A stretch of DNA of 8,457 nt from CAIWXH01 sp964555675 (lineage in GTDB: Bacteria > Chloroflexota > Chloroflexia > Chloroflexales > Chloroflexaceae). The stretch is taken from NCBI GenBank assembly GCA_964555675.1, contig CAZKTU010000267.1:1-8457 (forward strand), given 5' to 3'. The notes beneath the pieces were generated by a model that was given only the letters and a program-made list of their open reading frames with translations, searched no databases and was not told the DNA's origin. Both the position numbers and the translations under genes were made by a program. How positions within the stretch are numbered: the first letter of the stretch is position 1; each line of letters opens with the position of its first letter. This document shows, piece by piece, positions 1 through 8,447 of the stretch.

Positions 1-998
1 TGGTCGACCGGCTGACCGCGCAGCTCGGCGAGGCCCTGACCGGCGTCGGCGCGGTCATGGTTCACAACGTGCTAAGCCTGCACAAGAACCTGGCCTTCAC
101 CGCCGCCCTCCACCGGCTCTGCGCGAGCGGCAGCATTCCGCTGCTGCTCGCCTGGTGCCACGATTTCGCCTGGCTCGACCCGCTCTACACACCCGAGTTG
201 CACCCGGGCTACCCCTGGGACCTGTTGCGCCAACCCTGGCCCGGGGTGAGGTACGTCGCCGTCTCTGAAGACCGCCAGGCCATGCTGGCCCAGCTCCTCG
301 GCCTCGACCCCGCCGAGGTGACGGTCGCCACCCCCGGCGTCGACCTGGAGAGCTTCCTCAAGCTCGAGCCCGCGACGGCCGAGCTGGCGACGCGCCTCGA
401 TTTGCTCGCCGCCGACCCGTTGCTGCTGCTGCCCGCACGGGTCACCAGGCGCAAGAATATCGAGCTGGCCGTGGCGGTGACGGGCGCCCTGCGCGCGCTC
501 GGCCGCGCGGCGCACCTGGTGGTCACCGGGCCGCCCGGGCCTCACAACCCGGCCAACGCCGTCTACCTGGCCCAACTGCTCGAGCTGCGCCGCTCGACCG
601 GGGCCAGGGTAACCTTCCTCTACGAGGCCTTCGTCGACGAGGCGGGGCGGCCGCGTCCAGTGTCGGACGCCATGGTGGCCGACTTCTACCGCCTGGCCGA
701 TGGGCTGCTGTTCCCGAGCCGCTACGAAGGCTTCGGTATCCCCGCGCTGGAGGCCGGACTGGCCGGCCTGCCGATCTTCTGTAGCGACATCCCGCCGCTA
801 CGCGCCACGGCCGGCGCGGCGGCGACCTATTTCGACCCCGATGGGGTGCCCGAGCAGATTGCCCGCAGCATCGATAGCGCACTGCAGGCCAGCCCGGGCT
901 ACGCGCTCAAGCGCCGGGTTCGTACGCATTACACGTGGGAGGCAATCTATCACCGCATCATCGCACCACTGCTGACGAACACCAGCGCCGACGGCTAA
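1..998 (+). CDS. GT4-family glycosyltransferase (5'-truncated by window edge)
   Basis: This is a retaining GT-B glycosyltransferase of the GT4 (group 1) family, probably using a nucleotide sugar. The frame is open from position 3 to the TAA at 996-998. The ATG at 57 lies inside a conserved-looking stretch (AVMVHNVLSLHKN), so the true start is outside the window and at least 331 residues are visible. The C-terminal half has the GT4 signature: a basic RRKNIELA segment after the beta strand LLLLPARV, then RYEGFGIPALEAGLAGLP, whose E-x7-E pair (codons at 726 and 750) binds the donor in this family. No signal peptide or membrane segment is seen. It lies 31 nt upstream of the GpgS-fusion gene on the same strand, so co-transcription is likely. 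The acceptor cannot be read from sequence. Given the neighbours, a sugar added to glucosylglycerate or its phosphate (MggA-like) is an attractive but unproven reading; trehalose-, sucrose- or glycan-type transferases remain possible. Confidence 0.88.
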   Translation, partial: VDRLTAQLGEALTGVGAVMVHNVLSLHKNLAFTAALHRLCASGSIPLLLAWCHDFAWLDPLYTPELHPGYPWDLLRQPWPGVRYVAVSEDRQAMLAQLLGLDPAEVTVATPGVDLESFLKLEPATAELATRLDLLAADPLLLLPARVTRRKNIELAVAVTGALRALGRAAHLVVTGPPGPHNPANAVYLAQLLELRRSTGARVTFLYEAFVDEAGRPRPVSDAMVADFYRLADGLLFPSRYEGFGIPALEAGLAGLPIFCSDIPPLRATAGAAATYFDPDGVPEQIARSIDSALQASPGYALKRRVRTHYTWEAIYHRIIAPLLTNTSADG

Positions 999-1014
999 AC
1001 CTGAGTGAAATGGC

Positions 1015-1023
1015 GAGAGGGGA
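1015..1023 (+). promoter_or_regulatory. Ribosome binding site of the UspA-GpgS gene
   Basis: A purine-rich GAGAGGGGA ends 6 nt before the ATG at 1030. It supports that start over later in-frame ATGs. No promoter-like sequence is visible in the 31-nt gap after the upstream stop codon, in line with read-through from the GT4 gene. Confidence 0.6.
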
Positions 1024-1029
1024 AGCTGG

Positions 1030-2898
1030 ATGACTCGATCACAGGCGGCTCAAGCAGGCGACTACGTGGTACTGCTCCCCGCGCGGGAGCCCGAGAAGAT
1101 CAGGCTGCTGCTACCGACGGCGGCGGCCCTGGCCCGCACCCGCGGCGGGCAGGTGGTCATTCTAAATGTCGTCGAGGTGCCCAAAGATCGCCCCCTGAGC
1201 GACGGCATGCTCGAGATGCGCCGCCAGCGGGCCGATAGCGACGCGATCAACCTGAGCGACGCCGGGGTCCCCGTGCGTACGATCGTGACGGTGGCCCACG
1301 ACCTGAGCGACGGGATCAGAACGGCGGCCGAGGAACAGAAGGCCAGCCTGGTGCTGCTGGGTTGGCAGGCCGAGCAGTCGTCATCAGAGCGGCTCTTCGG
1401 CCCGCCCATCGACAGTTTGCTGCGCCAGCCGCCCTGCGACGTGGTGGTGATCCGCCAGCAGGGCTCCGAGCCCTGGCGTCGGGTGCTGCTGCCCGTGCGC
1501 GGCGGCCCCCACACCGCCCTCGGCTGCGAGGTGGCCCTGGCCCTCGCCGAGCAGCACGAGGCCATGATCAGCGTGTTGTACGCCGCCAACCCGCGCATGC
1601 CCGACGACATCGCCGTGCGCGAGAGCCTGCAGTCCCTGCGCTCGATGCCGCGGGTCACGCGCTGGCTCGAGCGCAGCATCCCCGCCGAGCAGGCCATCCT
1701 GGCCGAGGCCGCCGATCATCAGGCGATCATCATCGGCGTGACCGGGCGGCGCGGCGACCCCGAGGCCCCCCTCGGCCCCCTCGCCGACCGCATTCTGCGC
1801 CAGGCCGCCAGCACCGTGGTGCTGGTGCGCCACCGCATGGCCCAGGCCGAAGAGCAGGCCCAGCAGATCTGGCAGCAGCACCGCGACCTCTCGGCGACGG
1901 TCGACCGCTGGTTCGCCGAGAACACCTTCAGCTCGACCGAGTACGAGGACATGCAGCGGCTCATGGCCCTAAAGCTTCAGCAGAAGGTGCGCATCAGCCT
2001 GGCCCTGCCGACGCTCAACGAGGAAGAGACGATCGGCACGATCATCGATCAGCTCCAGACCAGCCTGGTCGACGGCACGCCCCTGCTCGACGAGATCGTG
2101 CTGATCGACAGTGGTTCTGATGACCGCACGCGCGAGATCGCCGCGGCGCGCGGCATCCCCGTCTACCTGCACCAGGAGATCTTGCCGCAGTACGGCGCGT
2201 TCGTGGGCAAGGGCGAGGCGCTCTGGAAGAGCCTGTATGCGCTCAGCGGCGACATTATCGTCTGGTGCGACACCGACGTCCGGAACTTCCACCCGCGCTT
2301 CGTGTACGGGGTGGTCGGGCCCCTGCTGCGCGACAAGCGCCTGGTCTACAGCAAGGGCTTCTACAAGCGGCCCATCCAGTTCGGCGAGAACCTGACCGCC
2401 ACCGGCGGCGGGCGCGTGACCGAGCTGACCGCCCGGCCTCTGCTCAATCTGTTCTACCCCGAGCTCTCGGGCATGCTCCAGCCGCTCTCGGGCGAGTACG
2501 CCGGGCGGCGCAGCGCCCTCGAGAATGTGCCCTTCTTCACCGGCTACGGCGTCGAGACCGGGCTGCTGATCGACCTGCTCGAGCAGCACGGTCTGGCGGC
2601 CCTGGCCCAGGTCGACCTGCTCGAGCGGGTCCACCGTAACCAGAGTCTGGTCTCGCTCTCGAAGATGGCCTTCGCGATCACCCAGGTGGTCATCCAGCGC
2701 ATGGAGCAGCGCCAGCGGGCCAGCCTGCTCGAGCCGGTCAACCAGACCATGAAGCTGATCACCCAGCGCGACGACGGCGGCTTCCACCTCGAGCTGCGCG
2801 AGATCCGCGACCACGAGCGGCCGGCGATGAGCCAGATCCCCGAGTACCGCCGCCTGCGCGGACTCGCCGTCGAACCCGAACGAAAGGAGCAGGTGTGA
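1030..2898 (+). CDS. gpgS: Tandem UspA domains fused to glucosyl-3-phosphoglycerate synthase (GT81)
   Basis: The C-terminal domain (about 320-600) matches GpgS, which transfers glucose from NDP-glucose to 3-phosphoglycerate, the first step to glucosylglycerate and, in mycobacteria, methylglucose polysaccharides. Seen motifs: LPTLNEEETIG (326-336), DSGSDDRT (360-367), GKGEALWKSL (from 393), metal-binding DTD (414-416), GRVTELTARPLLN (461-473), QPLSGEYA (484-491), GYGVETG (505-511) and RVHRNQ with H535, the likely third metal ligand. Residues 11-142 and 148-272 are two universal-stress-protein-like domains. The second keeps the G-x2-G-x9-G frame (G236, G239, G249) with Pro in place of Ser/Thr; the first has Ala at the second glycine (G111, A114, G124). 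A helical linker (about 273-318) joins them to the transferase. Stand-alone GpgS proteins are about 300-330 residues, so this is a long fusion. A cytoplasmic enzyme is expected; a nucleotide- or stress-sensing role for the Usp part is inferred. Confidence 0.9.
   Translation: MTRSQAAQAGDYVVLLPAREPEKIRLLLPTAAALARTRGGQVVILNVVEVPKDRPLSDGMLEMRRQRADSDAINLSDAGVPVRTIVTVAHDLSDGIRTAAEEQKASLVLLGWQAEQSSSERLFGPPIDSLLRQPPCDVVVIRQQGSEPWRRVLLPVRGGPHTALGCEVALALAEQHEAMISVLYAANPRMPDDIAVRESLQSLRSMPRVTRWLERSIPAEQAILAEAADHQAIIIGVTGRRGDPEAPLGPLADRILRQAASTVVLVRHRMAQAEEQAQQIWQQHRDLSATVDRWFAENTFSSTEYEDMQRLMALKLQQKVRISLALPTLNEEETIGTIIDQLQTSLVDGTPLLDEIVLIDSGSDDRTREIAAARGIPVYLHQEILPQYGAFVGKGEALWKSLYALSGDIIVWCDTDVRNFHPRFVYGVVGPLLRDKRLVYSKGFYKRPIQFGENLTATGGGRVTELTARPLLNLFYPELSGMLQPLSGEYAGRRSALENVPFFTGYGVETGLLIDLLEQHGLAALAQVDLLERVHRNQSLVSLSKMAFAITQVVIQRMEQRQRASLLEPVNQTMKLITQRDDGGFHLELREIRDHERPAMSQIPEYRRLRGLAVEPERKEQV
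2883..2898 (+). promoter_or_regulatory. Shine-Dalgarno and GTGA stop/start overlap coupling the two genes
   Basis: AAAGGAG (2883-2889) lies 5 nt before GTG at 2895. That GTG overlaps the TGA stop (2896-2898) of the preceding gene, giving a 4-nt overlap. The site fixes the GTG as the start of the phosphorylase and points to translational coupling. Confidence 0.8.
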
Positions 2899-4643
2899 GC
2901 GACGAGCTCCACGACCGCCTCCGCGGCTACCTCGCCTATCTGTACGGCCCCGAACAAGGCGCCGCGGCCTACGAGGATCTGCGAGCCATGCTCGCCGACT
3001 TCGCCGCGACACACCCGCAGCTAGCGACCGCCGCCGGCGCCGAGCGCCTGAGCGAGGACGATGTCATCCTGATCACCTACGGCGACCAGATCGCCCAGCC
3101 CGGCCGCCCGCCCCTGCGCAGCCTCGGCGCGGCCCTCGACGAGCTGTTCGGGGGGGTGGTCAGCGGCGTCCATATCCTGCCCTTCTACCCCTACACCTCG
3201 GACGATGGCTTCTCGGTGGTCGACTACCTGGCGGTCGACCCGGCCTTGGGGAGCTGGGAGGACGTCGAGGCGCTGCGCGACCGCTATCGGCTGATGTTCG
3301 ACGCCGTGGTCAACCATATCTCGGCCAGCAGCGCCTGGTTCCAGGCCTTCCTGGCCGGCGAGCCGGGCGCCGAGACGCGCTTCCATAGCGTCGACCCGGC
3401 CACCGACCTGAGCGGGGTGACCAGGCCGCGCACGACCCCGCTGCTCACCCCGTTCGAGACGCCCGCCGGCACCCGGCATATCTGGACGACCTTCAGCGCC
3501 GACCAGATCGACCTCAACTTCGGCAGCCCGGCCCTGCTGCTGGAGATGACCGGGGTGCTGCTCGAGTATGTCGCCCGCGGCGCGAACCTGATCCGCCTCG
3601 ACGCGATCGGCTACCTGTGGAAGGAGATCGGCACACGCTGTATCCACCTGCCCCAGGCCCACGCGGTCGTGCAGCTCTGGCGGGCGGCCCTCGACCTGGT
3701 GGCGCCGGCGACCCTGCTGATCACCGAGACCAACGTGCCCCACGCCGACAATATCAGCTACTTCGGCGACGGGCGCAACGAGGCCCAGCTGGTCTACCAG
3801 TTCCCCCTGGCGCCCCTGACGCTCCACGCCTTCGCCACGGGCGACGCCAGCAAGCTGAGCGGCTGGGCCCGCGAGCTGGCCCCGCCCGGCGAGGCCACCG
3901 CCTTCTTCAATTTCCTGGCCTCGCACGACGGCATCGGGGTGGTGCCGGCCACCGGCATCCTCACCCGCGACGAGGTCATGGCCCTCTGCGCCCAGGTAGA
4001 GCGCCACGGCGGCAAGGTCTCGTACAAGAACAACCCCGACGGCTCGCAGAGCCCCTACGAGCTGAACTGCACCTGGTTCGACGCCATGACGGACCCGGCC
4101 GGCGACGAGCCGGCGGGGCTGGCGATCGACCGCTTCGTGGCCTCGCAGGCGATCATGCTGGCGCTGCAAGGCGTGCCCGGGGTCTATGTCCATAGCCTCA
4201 TCGGCTCGCCCAACGACCAGGCCGGCCTGGGCCGCACGGGGCGGGCCCGCTCGCTCAACCGCGAGAAGTGGGCCTGGGACGAGCTGGCTGGGCGCCTGGC
4301 CGACGAGGGCCGCCGCGAGGGCGAAGTGCTGCGCCGCATGGGCGGCCTGATCAAGGCCAGGCGCGCCGAGCCGGCCTTCCACCCCGGCAGCCCGCAGCAG
4401 GTGCTCGACCAGGGTCCGGCGATCTTCGCCCTCGAGCGCCGCACGCCCGACGGCGCCTCGGCGCTGGTCTGCGCCCACAATGTGTCGGCGGCGCCCCAGT
4501 GGCTACAGCTCGACGGGGCCGCCAACCAGGGGTACCTCGACCTGATCAGCGGCGACAGCTACCTGGCCGACGCGGCCGGGCGGCTCGAGCTGGCGCCATA
4601 CCAGGCCCTCTGGCTCAAGGAGGCGAGCGCCCAGGCGGGCTAG
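2895..4643 (+). CDS. GH13_18 sugar phosphorylase, probable glucosylglycerate phosphorylase
   Basis: This is a 582-aa alpha-amylase-clan protein of the sucrose phosphorylase subfamily. These enzymes cleave an alpha-glucoside with inorganic phosphate, retaining configuration, to give glucose 1-phosphate. Visible GH13 regions: DAVVNH (D136, N140, H141), IRLDAIGYLW with nucleophile D236 and R234, LITETNVPH with acid/base E278, and LASHDGIG with H344 and transition-state stabiliser D345. HILPFYPYTSDDGFSVVDY near the N-terminus is typical of the subfamily. No signal peptide is present, so it is cytoplasmic. Subfamily members act on sucrose, sucrose 6'-phosphate, glucosylglycerol or glucosylglycerate. 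Coupling to gpgS favours glucosylglycerate, with D-glycerate as the other product; this rests on context, and the acceptor-site loop (about residues 370-395, with SPYELN) has not been compared with characterised enzymes. The reaction is reversible, so synthesis is also possible. Confidence 0.88.
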   Translation: MSDELHDRLRGYLAYLYGPEQGAAAYEDLRAMLADFAATHPQLATAAGAERLSEDDVILITYGDQIAQPGRPPLRSLGAALDELFGGVVSGVHILPFYPYTSDDGFSVVDYLAVDPALGSWEDVEALRDRYRLMFDAVVNHISASSAWFQAFLAGEPGAETRFHSVDPATDLSGVTRPRTTPLLTPFETPAGTRHIWTTFSADQIDLNFGSPALLLEMTGVLLEYVARGANLIRLDAIGYLWKEIGTRCIHLPQAHAVVQLWRAALDLVAPATLLITETNVPHADNISYFGDGRNEAQLVYQFPLAPLTLHAFATGDASKLSGWARELAPPGEATAFFNFLASHDGIGVVPATGILTRDEVMALCAQVERHGGKVSYKNNPDGSQSPYELNCTWFDAMTDPAGDEPAGLAIDRFVASQAIMLALQGVPGVYVHSLIGSPNDQAGLGRTGRARSLNREKWAWDELAGRLADEGRREGEVLRRMGGLIKARRAEPAFHPGSPQQVLDQGPAIFALERRTPDGASALVCAHNVSAAPQWLQLDGAANQGYLDLISGDSYLADAAGRLELAPYQALWLKEASAQAG

Positions 4644-4652
4644 CGCTCGCCC

Positions 4653-4686
4653 GCAGAGACGGCTGCCTCAGGGCGGCCGTCTCTGC
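4653..4686. terminator. Hairpin between convergent genes, probable bidirectional terminator
   Basis: GCAGAGACGGC (4653-4663) and its exact reverse complement GCCGTCTCTGC (4676-4686) form an 11-bp stem around a 12-nt loop. It begins 9 nt after the phosphorylase stop, and its other edge touches the stop codon of the kinase (4687-4689). Neither side has a T-run, so it is not a classical intrinsic terminator. Its place between two converging genes makes transcript ending or 3'-end protection the best reading. Confidence 0.6.
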
Positions 4687-6912
<2,226 letters not shown>

Positions 6913-7006
6913 GAGGGGTTGCCGTGTAGTAAGGGTGCCGGTGCCCTGAGGGCGATGAATGCACGTCCCTGTGATTAGCTGTTGTCAAAACGAAGGGCGG
7001 TCCCCT

Positions 7007-7012
7007 ATCATA
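7007..7012 (-). promoter_or_regulatory. Possible -10 box for the kinase gene
   Basis: Read on the minus strand this is TATGAT, a 5/6 match to TATAAT, about 95 nt upstream of the kinase start. No matching -35 box lies at 17 nt. A TTGACA on the same strand (6988-6983) is downstream of it and has no fitting -10 box. Weak evidence. Confidence 0.25.
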
Positions 7013-7032
7013 CCGCGCCGGCGTAACACACC

Positions 7033-7108
7033 CCGCCGGCTGAGCCTGTCGAAGCTAGCCTGTCGCCTTCGACAAGCTCAGGCAACCGCCGGCTGAGCCT
7101 GTCGAAGC
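7033..7108. repeat. REP-like repeat cluster: two direct copies and one inverted copy
   Basis: Copies at 7033-7055 and 7086-7108 are identical over 23 bp (core GCTGAGCCTGTCGAAG). An inverted related copy sits between them at 7066-7083 (core CTTCGACAAGCTCAG). The inverted copy can pair over 15 positions with one mismatch either with the first copy (7040-7054 with 7067-7081) or with the second (7067-7081 with 7093-7107), but not both. The core resembles the TTCGACAAGCTCA-type palindromic repeat found between genes in many high-GC bacteria. It lies between divergent genes and encodes nothing itself. Confidence 0.85.
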
Positions 7109-7129
7109 ACAGAGCGGCCAGTTTGCGGG

Positions 7130-7135
7130 TATAGT
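7130..7135 (+). promoter_or_regulatory. Possible -10 box for the acetyltransferase gene
   Basis: TATAGT is a 5/6 match to TATAAT, 78 nt before the chosen start at 7214 and just downstream of the REP-like cluster. No good -35 hexamer is seen at 16-18 nt. If used, transcription would begin near 7142 and leave the repeats outside the transcript. Confidence 0.3.
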
Positions 7136-7213
7136 GATGGTGCCGGCCGCGGCGACCCCAGGTACGCAGCGGGTGGCGTGAGAGACCCGCGATCTGAAGC
7201 TGCAAACACGCAC

Positions 7214-7750
7214 ATGAGCCAGGACCATAACTCCGCATCGGTGCCCCGCATTCGCCCCGCTGTGCCCGAGGACGCCCCGCAGCTGGCCGCGCTGCGCTAC
7301 CGCTTCCGAGCGGGGCTTGGCGCGCCCGTAGAGGAGGAGGGCGCCTTCGTCGCCCGCGCGACCGCGTGGTTCGCAACGCGCCTGACCCTGCCCGCCTGGC
7401 GCTGCTGGCTCGCCGTCGACGCGGCGGACGAGCTGATCGGCCAGGTGCTGCTGCAGTTTATCGAGAAGGTGCCAAATCCGGTCGAAGAGGCCGAGACGAT
7501 CGGCTACCTCACCAACCTCTATGTGCGCCCCGAGCACCGCGGGCGCGGCCTCGGCGCCCGGCTGCTCCAGACGGCCCTCGCCGCCTGCCCCGCCGAGACG
7601 GTCGACACGATCATCCTCTGGCCAACGGCCCAGAGCGTAACCCTCTACAAGCGGGCCGGGTTCATCACGCCGATTGATCTCATGGAGCGCCGGCAGCGGG
7701 GCGCCGCCGCCCGTGAGCGGCCCAACGGCAGCGGCGTCGATGGCGCCTGA
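7214..7750 (+). CDS. GNAT-family N-acetyltransferase
   Basis: A 178-aa GNAT-fold protein expected to move an acetyl group from acetyl-CoA to an amine; the substrate cannot be predicted. Motif A is clear: a strand YLTNLYVRP followed by the acetyl-CoA pyrophosphate loop HRGRGLGARLL (R-x-x-G-x-G at R109, G112, G114). Motif B is LWPTAQSVTLYKRAGF near the C-terminus, with the typical Y-x-x-G-F end. The N-terminal RIRPAVPEDAPQLAALRY is the usual first strand and helix. The ATG at 7214 begins 11 residues before that strand and is preferred. A GTG at 7178 would add 12 residues, and neither start has a good Shine-Dalgarno. It reads away from the kinase and stands alone. The last 20 residues or so (RRQRGAAARERPNGSG) look disordered. 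GC content and codon use match the upstream genes, unlike the gene that follows. Confidence 0.87.
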   Translation: MSQDHNSASVPRIRPAVPEDAPQLAALRYRFRAGLGAPVEEEGAFVARATAWFATRLTLPAWRCWLAVDAADELIGQVLLQFIEKVPNPVEEAETIGYLTNLYVRPEHRGRGLGARLLQTALAACPAETVDTIILWPTAQSVTLYKRAGFITPIDLMERRQRGAAARERPNGSGVDGA

Positions 7751-7917
7751 GGCGCTGCCACGGCCGGTCGCGTTGGTCCACATGCTAAACACTTCCTGCA
7801 GGGTAGCGCGCTGGAGGTGAGATCAGCAGGCTCGGCTTACAGCTTTGCAAAGCCAAAAAGCCCGCGCTCCATTTCTGCTAAGCGCGCTATGCAAGCTTAG
7901 CGAAGCACTTAATGTTC

Positions 7918-7946
7918 TTGACATTGTGCTGATACGCGCTTATTCC
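7918..7946 (+). promoter_or_regulatory. Candidate sigma70-type promoter of the small gene
   Basis: A perfect TTGACA (7918-7923) is followed after 17 nt by TATTCC (7941-7946), a weak -10 that keeps only the leading TAT. The spacing is ideal and transcription would begin near 7953, just before two ribosome binding sites. TATATG at 7949 is a better -10 by sequence but is 25 nt from the -35 box. Confidence 0.5.
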
Positions 7947-7959
7947 TCTATATGTTTTT

Positions 7960-7991
7960 AGGGAGCATGGTCATGTCGAGGACCATGGGAG
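7960..7991 (+). promoter_or_regulatory. Two stacked Shine-Dalgarno sites that leave the start ambiguous
   Basis: AGGGAG (7960-7965) is 7 nt before an ATG at 7973, and GGGAG (7987-7991) is 5 nt before the ATG at 7997. Both are usable. The second lies farther from the predicted transcript start near 7953, so the ribosome would have a normal leader, and I chose it. Confidence 0.5.
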
Positions 7992-7996
7992 ACGAA

Positions 7997-8326
7997 ATGA
8001 AATACAATGACGCCAAGAACCTGATCGTTTCTTTACTAAAAAGAGATGCGGAGTATCAAACCAATGGCAACATCGAATCAATAGGTGAACATTTCGATGA
8101 TTATGATGGAGTGTATCCACGAGACTATCGCCCGCTTAACATTGCCTGGTCATTTTTGGATTCATGGATAGACGAAAAGAATCACGGCTTCCCAGGCTTC
8201 TACAAAGGAATTTCCAAAGATGTGTGGCCTCACCTTGCTCTGGAAATTGCCGACACACTTGAACGAGAAGATGATGTGTATAACGAACTGGTATTGACCC
8301 ATTTTGACTTCTCGCGCAGAAGATAG
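7997..8326 (+). CDS. Small hypothetical protein on AT-richer, probably acquired DNA
   Basis: A 109-aa soluble protein I do not recognise (117 aa if translation begins at 7973). It has no signal peptide, membrane segment or known catalytic motif. It is acidic in the middle (EHFDDYDGVYPRDYR), then has an aromatic-rich segment IAWSFLDSWIDEKNHGF and a helix-like DVWPHLALEIADTLE, and ends in a basic SRRR. GC content and codon choice (many A/T-ending codons such as AAA, GAT, TTT) differ sharply from every other gene here, which points to horizontal transfer. It has its own promoter-like sequence and Shine-Dalgarno, so it is likely a real expressed gene. Size and acidity are compatible with an immunity or antitoxin-type protein, but no toxin partner is visible within the window, so this is only a guess. 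Confidence 0.65.
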   Translation: MKYNDAKNLIVSLLKRDAEYQTNGNIESIGEHFDDYDGVYPRDYRPLNIAWSFLDSWIDEKNHGFPGFYKGISKDVWPHLALEIADTLEREDDVYNELVLTHFDFSRRR

Positions 8327-8374
8327 CCATGTATTTCTAGACTTTTTTGCTCAAGGCGACTGTCAAGATTTTTG

Positions 8375-8447
8375 CCGAGTGCACACTCCGGATTGCCGTG
8401 CGGTCCAATCCCGCGCGGTATGTTCCGAAGGCCACCTTCGTGGCCTT
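8375..8447. other. Cluster of three consecutive hairpins at the right edge
   Basis: GC content rises again here and three stem-loops follow one another. One at 8375-8391 has a GAGT/ACTC stem plus two outer pairs past a bulge. One at 8394-8420 has a 10-bp stem with two G-T pairs and loop TCCAATC. One at 8428-8447 has a perfect 8-bp stem AAGGCCAC/GTGGCCTT with loop CTTC. The region has no supported ORF on either strand, and no T-run follows on the plus strand. It could be a structured RNA, the end of a mobile or repeat element, or transcript-end structures. Confidence 0.45.

Larger units (their letters stand above)
7751..7996. other. Intergenic region with composition shift, palindrome and inverted repeat
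   Basis: GC content drops from about 7770 onward. GCTTTGCAAAGC (7842-7853) is a perfect 12-bp palindrome. GCTAAGC (7877-7883) and GCTTAGC (7895-7901) form a 7-bp inverted repeat with an 11-nt loop. No convincing terminator for the acetyltransferase is seen. The right-hand end carries the promoter and ribosome binding sites of the next gene. Confidence 0.5.

Noticed and set aside
1969..3012. Open frame of about 347 codons antisense to gpgS
   Set aside because: It spans the gpgS/phosphorylase junction, has no recognisable motif, and the opposite strand is clearly coding.
3021..4478. Long open frame (about 485 codons) antisense to the phosphorylase
   Set aside because: It is a shadow of a high-GC gene. 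It is rich in G, A, R, Q and V without any domain motif, while the plus-strand frame has all GH13 catalytic residues.
6983..6988. TTGACA on the minus strand upstream of the kinase as a -35 box
   Set aside because: The hexamer 17 nt downstream reads CGTGCA, and no better -10 box is found at 16-18 nt.
7055..7792. Minus-strand open frame across the acetyltransferase and the repeats
   Set aside because: Its C-terminal LSLSK-type peptide is the translation of the REP-like repeat, a common false-gene signature, and the plus strand carries a clear GNAT gene.
7877..7901. Inverted repeat considered as an integron attC site
   Set aside because: It is too short and lacks the GTTRRRY/RYYYAAC core sites expected of attC.
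8308..8348. Possible intrinsic terminator of the small gene (CTTCT/AGAAG hairpin and T6 run)
   Set aside because: The stem has only 5 bp, is inside the coding sequence, and lies 20 nt from the T-run.
8399..8415. tRNA T-arm look-alike (5-bp stem, loop TCCAATC)
   Set aside because: No matching acceptor strand, anticodon arm or D arm is found upstream, the loop lacks the second T of TTC, and the stem extends to 10 bp.
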